A DNA stretch of 27,959 bases from Chlamydiota bacterium (lineage in GTDB: Bacteria; Chlamydiota; Chlamydiia; Chlamydiales; Rhabdochlamydiaceae). Below are positions 25,287-27,959 of this stretch, piece after piece (position 1 is the stretch's first letter; the number at the start of each line of letters is the position of its first letter). A program made the translations under genes and the position numbers. The stretch lies in assembly GCA_013041585.1 (NCBI GenBank), contig JABEVM010000066.1, positions 1 through 27,959 on the forward strand, in the 5' to 3' direction. The notes under the pieces are model-generated. The model saw only the letters and a list, made by a program, of their open reading frames with translations, did not search any database and was not told the DNA's origin.

Positions 25287-25807
25287 GATTTATAATTATT
25301 TGCGGAATGATATTAACTCTTTTTTCGGCCTGTTTAGGTTATTGTTCTAAGGCTGGATCTGGAAATTATGAACAAATAGCCGATGCGATTACTGCTGAAA
25401 CCGCCAAAAAATTGCAAAAAGAAAAAGGATTGATTTTGGCTGGGACAGGCGGGAAAATGATGGCTGATATTCAAATGATGATGATGAGTTTTGATTACTA
25501 CCATGTAGTAAATCTTCAAACTGCAAGAAAACTCATAGCATCTACCGTTCAAGAATACTTATCGGCTATCAACGCCAATGAGAAAATACGCCCTTATCTG
25601 CATGAATATCCCTTTACTGTTAAAAATGTGGAAATTTCAATTGTTTTTTTTACACCCGATGGCTCTGATGTAGCTTTAAATGAAATCACAATTGCATCTC
25701 TTAATCAGGGATTAATAACTTATTATGTAGATACTCCAGACAAAATCAAATTGAAAATCCTTCACACAGAAACTTATGAAGAAGCTTTAAAACTAGATCA
25801 AAAATGA
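25283..25807 (+). CDS. Lipoprotein-like paralogue 1, candidate immunity protein
   Basis: 174 residues. A hydrophobic N-terminus leads to cysteines in LFSACLGYCSK; either Cys16 or Cys21 could be the lipidated residue, though neither box is textbook. The mature part contains GLILAGTGGKMM, then IRPYLHEYPF, NVEISIVFF, PDGSDV and a final ILHTETYEEALKLDQK, all shared with the next three genes. No known domain is recognised. The ATG overlaps the RHS stop (ATGA), so it is translated together with the toxin candidate. That is the usual place for an immunity gene, and a membrane-anchored periplasmic protein would suit protection against a lipid-directed hydrolase. Function is inferred from position only. 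Confidence 0.85.
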   Translation: MRFIIICGMILTLFSACLGYCSKAGSGNYEQIADAITAETAKKLQKEKGLILAGTGGKMMADIQMMMMSFDYYHVVNLQTARKLIASTVQEYLSAINANEKIRPYLHEYPFTVKNVEISIVFFTPDGSDVALNEITIASLNQGLITYYVDTPDKIKLKILHTETYEEALKLDQK

Positions 25808-26325
25808 AACTTAAAATTTTTGGAACTATAGTAGCTATTCCTCTAATCGTTTTTGGCTATTGCTCTATGTCTACTTCTGAAAATTACGAACAAATTGCCG
25901 ATACAATTACCACTGAAACCGCCAAAAAATTGCAAAAGGAAAAGGGATTGATTTTGGCTGGTACAGGTGGTCGTATGATGAACGACATACAGATGATGAT
26001 GATTGGGCTTACTTTTTCTCATGAGGTTACTGTTGAAGAAGCAAGAGAATTGTTAATTTACTCAACAGAAAAGTATTTATTAGAAATCAATAACAATGAA
26101 AAAATACGACTCTATCTACATGAATACCCTTTAACTGCAAAAAATATAGAAATTGAAATTTTTTTTCGCAATCCTGATGGTTCTAGTGTAGGTCCAGGTA
26201 AAATTAGAGTCGCAACAGCTTATGAAGGAATACTAACCTATTCTGTTAAATATGCAGAAAACAAGTCTTTAAAAAGCATCCATACCGAGACTTTCGAACA
26301 AGCCTTAAAACTAGATCAAAAATGA
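25804..26325 (+). CDS. Lipoprotein-like paralogue 2
   Basis: 173 residues, overlapping genes 1 and 3 by ATGA. It has a hydrophobic leader MKLKIFGTIVAIPLIVFGYC with Cys20 before SMSTSENYEQ. The Tyr at -1 is unusual for lipid modification, but the Cys-Ser is kept in all four copies. It shares KKLQKEKGLILAGTGGRMM, IRLYLHEYPL and HTETFEQALKLDQK with copy 1. The region after GTGGRMM differs (IGLTFSHEVTVEEARELL), as expected if copies recognise different partners. The start has no ribosome binding site of its own; translation must come from the preceding stop. DNA around the start is nearly identical to the start of copy 3. Confidence 0.85.
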   Translation: MKLKIFGTIVAIPLIVFGYCSMSTSENYEQIADTITTETAKKLQKEKGLILAGTGGRMMNDIQMMMIGLTFSHEVTVEEARELLIYSTEKYLLEINNNEKIRLYLHEYPLTAKNIEIEIFFRNPDGSSVGPGKIRVATAYEGILTYSVKYAENKSLKSIHTETFEQALKLDQK

Positions 26326-26825
26326 AACTTAAAGTTTTTGGAACTATAGCGGCCATTCTTCTCATCTTTTTTGCGTATTGTTCTATGACTGCTTCTGAAA
26401 ATTACGAACGAATAGCTGATGCAATTACCGCTGAAACCGCCAAAAAATTGCAAAACGAAAAAGAATTGATTTTGACTGGTACTGGCCGGCAAATGATGAT
26501 GATGGGATTCAACTTTTATGAAGCAGTAAATTCAGAAATTGCAAGAAAGTTATTAATTTGCTGTGTAGAAGAATATTTATCAGCGATTAATAATAATGAG
26601 AAAATACGTCCCTATCTGCATGAATATCCATTTACTGACAAAAATGTAAAAATTGTAATTTATTTTTATAATTCAGATGGTTCAGACGTTTCTTCGGATA
26701 GAATCTCTGTTGCCGCCATCAGTAAGGGGATAGTTACTTATTATGTTAAAACCTCTGACAATCAACCTTTGAAAGACATTCATGAAGAAACTTATCAAGA
26801 AGCCTTAAAATTAGATCAAAAATGA
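26322..26825 (+). CDS. Lipoprotein-like paralogue 3, six residues shorter
   Basis: 167 residues. The leader MKLKVFGTIAAILLIFFAYC ends in the conserved Cys20-Ser. Compared with the other three it lacks six residues in the motif after GTG: copy 1 reads GKMMADIQMMMMSF and this copy reads GRQMMMMGF. The loss fits a deletion between two AAATGATG repeats. It keeps IRPYLHEYPF and a C-terminus IHEETYQEALKLDQK. ATGA overlaps link it to copies 2 and 4. It is expected to be exported and membrane-anchored like its neighbours; its function is not known. Confidence 0.85.
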   Translation: MKLKVFGTIAAILLIFFAYCSMTASENYERIADAITAETAKKLQNEKELILTGTGRQMMMMGFNFYEAVNSEIARKLLICCVEEYLSAINNNEKIRPYLHEYPFTDKNVKIVIYFYNSDGSDVSSDRISVAAISKGIVTYYVKTSDNQPLKDIHEETYQEALKLDQK

Positions 26826-27346
26826 AATCAATACTTGTTTTTGCTTCTACAATTACTCTTTTTACGGTTTATCTAGGTAGTTGTTCTCAACATGAATCAA
26901 CAACTTACCCAAAATTTGCACGTAGTATTACCATTCAAACAGGTAAAAAACTAAAAGATGAAAAAGGTTTGATTTTGATCGGAACGTGTAGTCAAATGAT
27001 GGATAATATTCAATTAATGGGAATGAGTTTCAATTTTTACCAAACAGTAGATCTTTCACATGCAAGGGAATTATTAATCTATTCTATAGAAAAATATTTG
27101 TCGTCAATCAATAGCGATCAAAAAATACGACCTTATCTGCATGAATACCCATTTGGCGCTAAAAATGTAGAAATTTCAATCCATTTTTATAATCCAGATG
27201 GCTCTGATGTGGCTTTGGATAAAATTTACTATGCCTCTGCAATCGATGGTAAATTATCTTACTATGTTGATTTACCTGAAAAATATTCTCGCAAAAGTAT
27301 TCACGAGGAAACCTACGAACAAGCTTTACAACTCGAACAAAAATGA
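26822..27346 (+). CDS. Lipoprotein-like paralogue 4, most diverged of the tandem set
   Basis: 174 residues. It has the best lipobox of the four: LGSC with Cys21 after a hydrophobic leader. Shared elements are KKLKDEKGLILIGT, IRPYLHEYPFGAKNVEISI, PDGSDVALDKI and IHEETYEQALQLEQK; elsewhere it differs most from copies 1-3. It starts by ATGA overlap from copy 3, and its own stop overlaps the ATG of a 10-codon remnant of another copy. Its leader DNA is unlike that of copies 2 and 3, which suggests that it arose or diverged earlier. Confidence 0.85.
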   Translation: MKSILVFASTITLFTVYLGSCSQHESTTYPKFARSITIQTGKKLKDEKGLILIGTCSQMMDNIQLMGMSFNFYQTVDLSHARELLIYSIEKYLSSINSDQKIRPYLHEYPFGAKNVEISIHFYNPDGSDVALDKIYYASAIDGKLSYYVDLPEKYSRKSIHEETYEQALQLEQK

Positions 27347-27372
27347 AATCTCTACTTGTTTTCCAGCGATAA
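27343..27372 (+). pseudogene. Remnant start of a fifth tandem copy
   Basis: The ATG overlapping the stop of copy 4 opens MKSLLVF, almost the start of copy 4 (MKSILVF), then breaks off at QR and a TAA. The rest of that copy is missing. The bases TGAAATCTCTACT at its start recur at 27422, 77 bases further on, which would fit a deletion between short repeats or the debris of another copy. The bases to 27435 hold only a T-run (27378-27384) after a very weak hairpin, which may end the transcript. Confidence 0.55.
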
Positions 27373-27435
27373 TAGGCTTTTTTTCTGATCTCAATAACTT
27401 ATAGCTTCAACATAAAAAATTTGAAATCTCTACTG

Positions 27436-27959
27436 TTATTTGTAATCAGGAAGTTTGAGGGACTTCAATGATTCTATAGTTGGGGATTCAAGAGCTTGGC
27501 TTTTTGGATTAGCATAGTAATAATATATATTGCTATCTGCAAGGCGTACCTGAGCCAAATAGGGATAAAGCGGTCTGTTCACATTTTTATCCCAAAAAGC
27601 GAGCTTAAACCCAATTTCATCATCATTTAAAGGAGGTACATGAGGATCGCCCTCTTCACGTCTGCGTTTATAATATTCTGGATAGATAGGATCATGATAT
27701 AGCGCATGAAGAAGAGTAAAAGAAATGTCTGCAACAATAGGACGTACCTGCTCTAAAGTTAGTGCTTTTTCAGAAGTAAAACTAAGCGTCCAAGTTCCTT
27801 GTTTTGCATCTACTAAAATCTGCCCTAATCCATTCCCAATAATTTTTAAATCATACTTTTTTGCAAGCTTTTCCCCTTCCTTTCTAAAATGCTTTCGAGC
27901 ATTTGTTTCGTAAGATATATCCGCATGTAAAAAGTTCAGAAAAGTAAGAGATGTAATAC
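27436..27959 (-). CDS. Exported protein, N-terminus cut by the window edge, distant relative of the tandem array
   Basis: An open frame of 173 codons enters at the right edge and ends with TAA at 27438-27436. The visible N-terminus (TSLTFLNFLHA, then DISYETNARK) is the end of a signal peptide with a likely cut after LHA; no Cys is present, so it is probably soluble. It follows the layout of the four array proteins: LAKKYDLKIIGNGLGQ against LQKEKGLILAGTGG, LTLEQVR against VNLQTAR, EIGFKLAFWD against VEISIVFF, SNIYYYYANP against LITYYVDTP, and a Leu/Lys C-terminus. The relation is my reading by eye. It is convergent to the array. Its upstream neighbour lies outside the window and might be another toxin gene. 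Confidence 0.75.
   Translation of the reverse strand, partial: ITSLTFLNFLHADISYETNARKHFRKEGEKLAKKYDLKIIGNGLGQILVDAKQGTWTLSFTSEKALTLEQVRPIVADISFTLLHALYHDPIYPEYYKRRREEGDPHVPPLNDDEIGFKLAFWDKNVNRPLYPYLAQVRLADSNIYYYYANPKSQALESPTIESLKSLKLPDYK

Larger units (their letters stand above)
25283..27346 (+). repeat. Four-copy tandem gene array
   Basis: The four paralogous genes form a direct tandem repeat with a unit of about 500-525 bases. All junctions have the form of a Lys codon followed by ATGA, and copies 1/2 and 2/3 share a nearly identical junction in which CTAGATCAAAAATGAAAC is found in both. This is a product of repeated unequal exchange and could change copy number by recombination. Confidence 0.9.

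Noticed and set aside
25283..27346. CRISPR or non-coding repeat array
   Set aside because: The repeat unit is a whole coding gene of about 500 bases, with frames kept in every copy.

Overview
The window reads as chromosomal DNA from a member of the phylum Chlamydiae, most likely an environmental (amoeba- or arthropod-associated) lineage and not Chlamydiaceae. The reasons are a rpsB-tsf-pyrH-frr cluster lying next to a very large PBP2 (1139 residues with a long insertion, a size typical of chlamydial PBP2), a TyrP-type amino acid permease, kdsB for LPS synthesis, and eukaryote-like content (an F-box-like/LRR protein). The species cannot be fixed from the sequence alone.

Left part (1-3900, minus strand): the translation block rpsB-tsf-pyrH-frr runs with gaps of 2, 18 and 3 bases. 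tRNA-Gly(UCC) lies upstream of it; tRNA-Glu(UUC), tRNA-Lys(UUU) and a HigA-like antitoxin gene without a HigB partner lie downstream. In Chlamydia trachomatis this block is followed by ompA and then the PBP2 gene. Here the ompA slot holds two unrelated genes, a secreted glycosyltransferase-fold protein and a class-3 lipase-like protein (4109-6056), and PBP2 follows.

Middle (9570-15641): tyrP, kdsB, a small heat-shock protein, a CPBP-family membrane protease, a membrane-associated chlamydial protein gene that appears broken by a single-base frameshift near 13680, an F-box-like/leucine-rich-repeat putative effector, and pgeF (YfiH/laccase family).

Right part (15831-27959), the most unusual region: a secreted protein of unknown function, then a 2907-residue Sec-signal-bearing RHS protein. 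It has a helical stalk, a degenerate transglutaminase-like domain, a DUF6531/RHS/YD core, and a C-terminal domain of about 240 residues that looks like a serine alpha/beta hydrolase. Its stop codon overlaps the start of the first of four tandem paralogous lipoprotein-like genes, each overlapping the next by ATGA. A 10-codon remnant of a fifth copy follows, and a more distant relative lies convergently on the minus strand, cut by the right edge. The layout is what a polymorphic toxin with a tandem immunity array would look like, here with a lipase/esterase-type toxin and membrane-anchored candidate immunity proteins. That reading is inferred from architecture and has not been tested.
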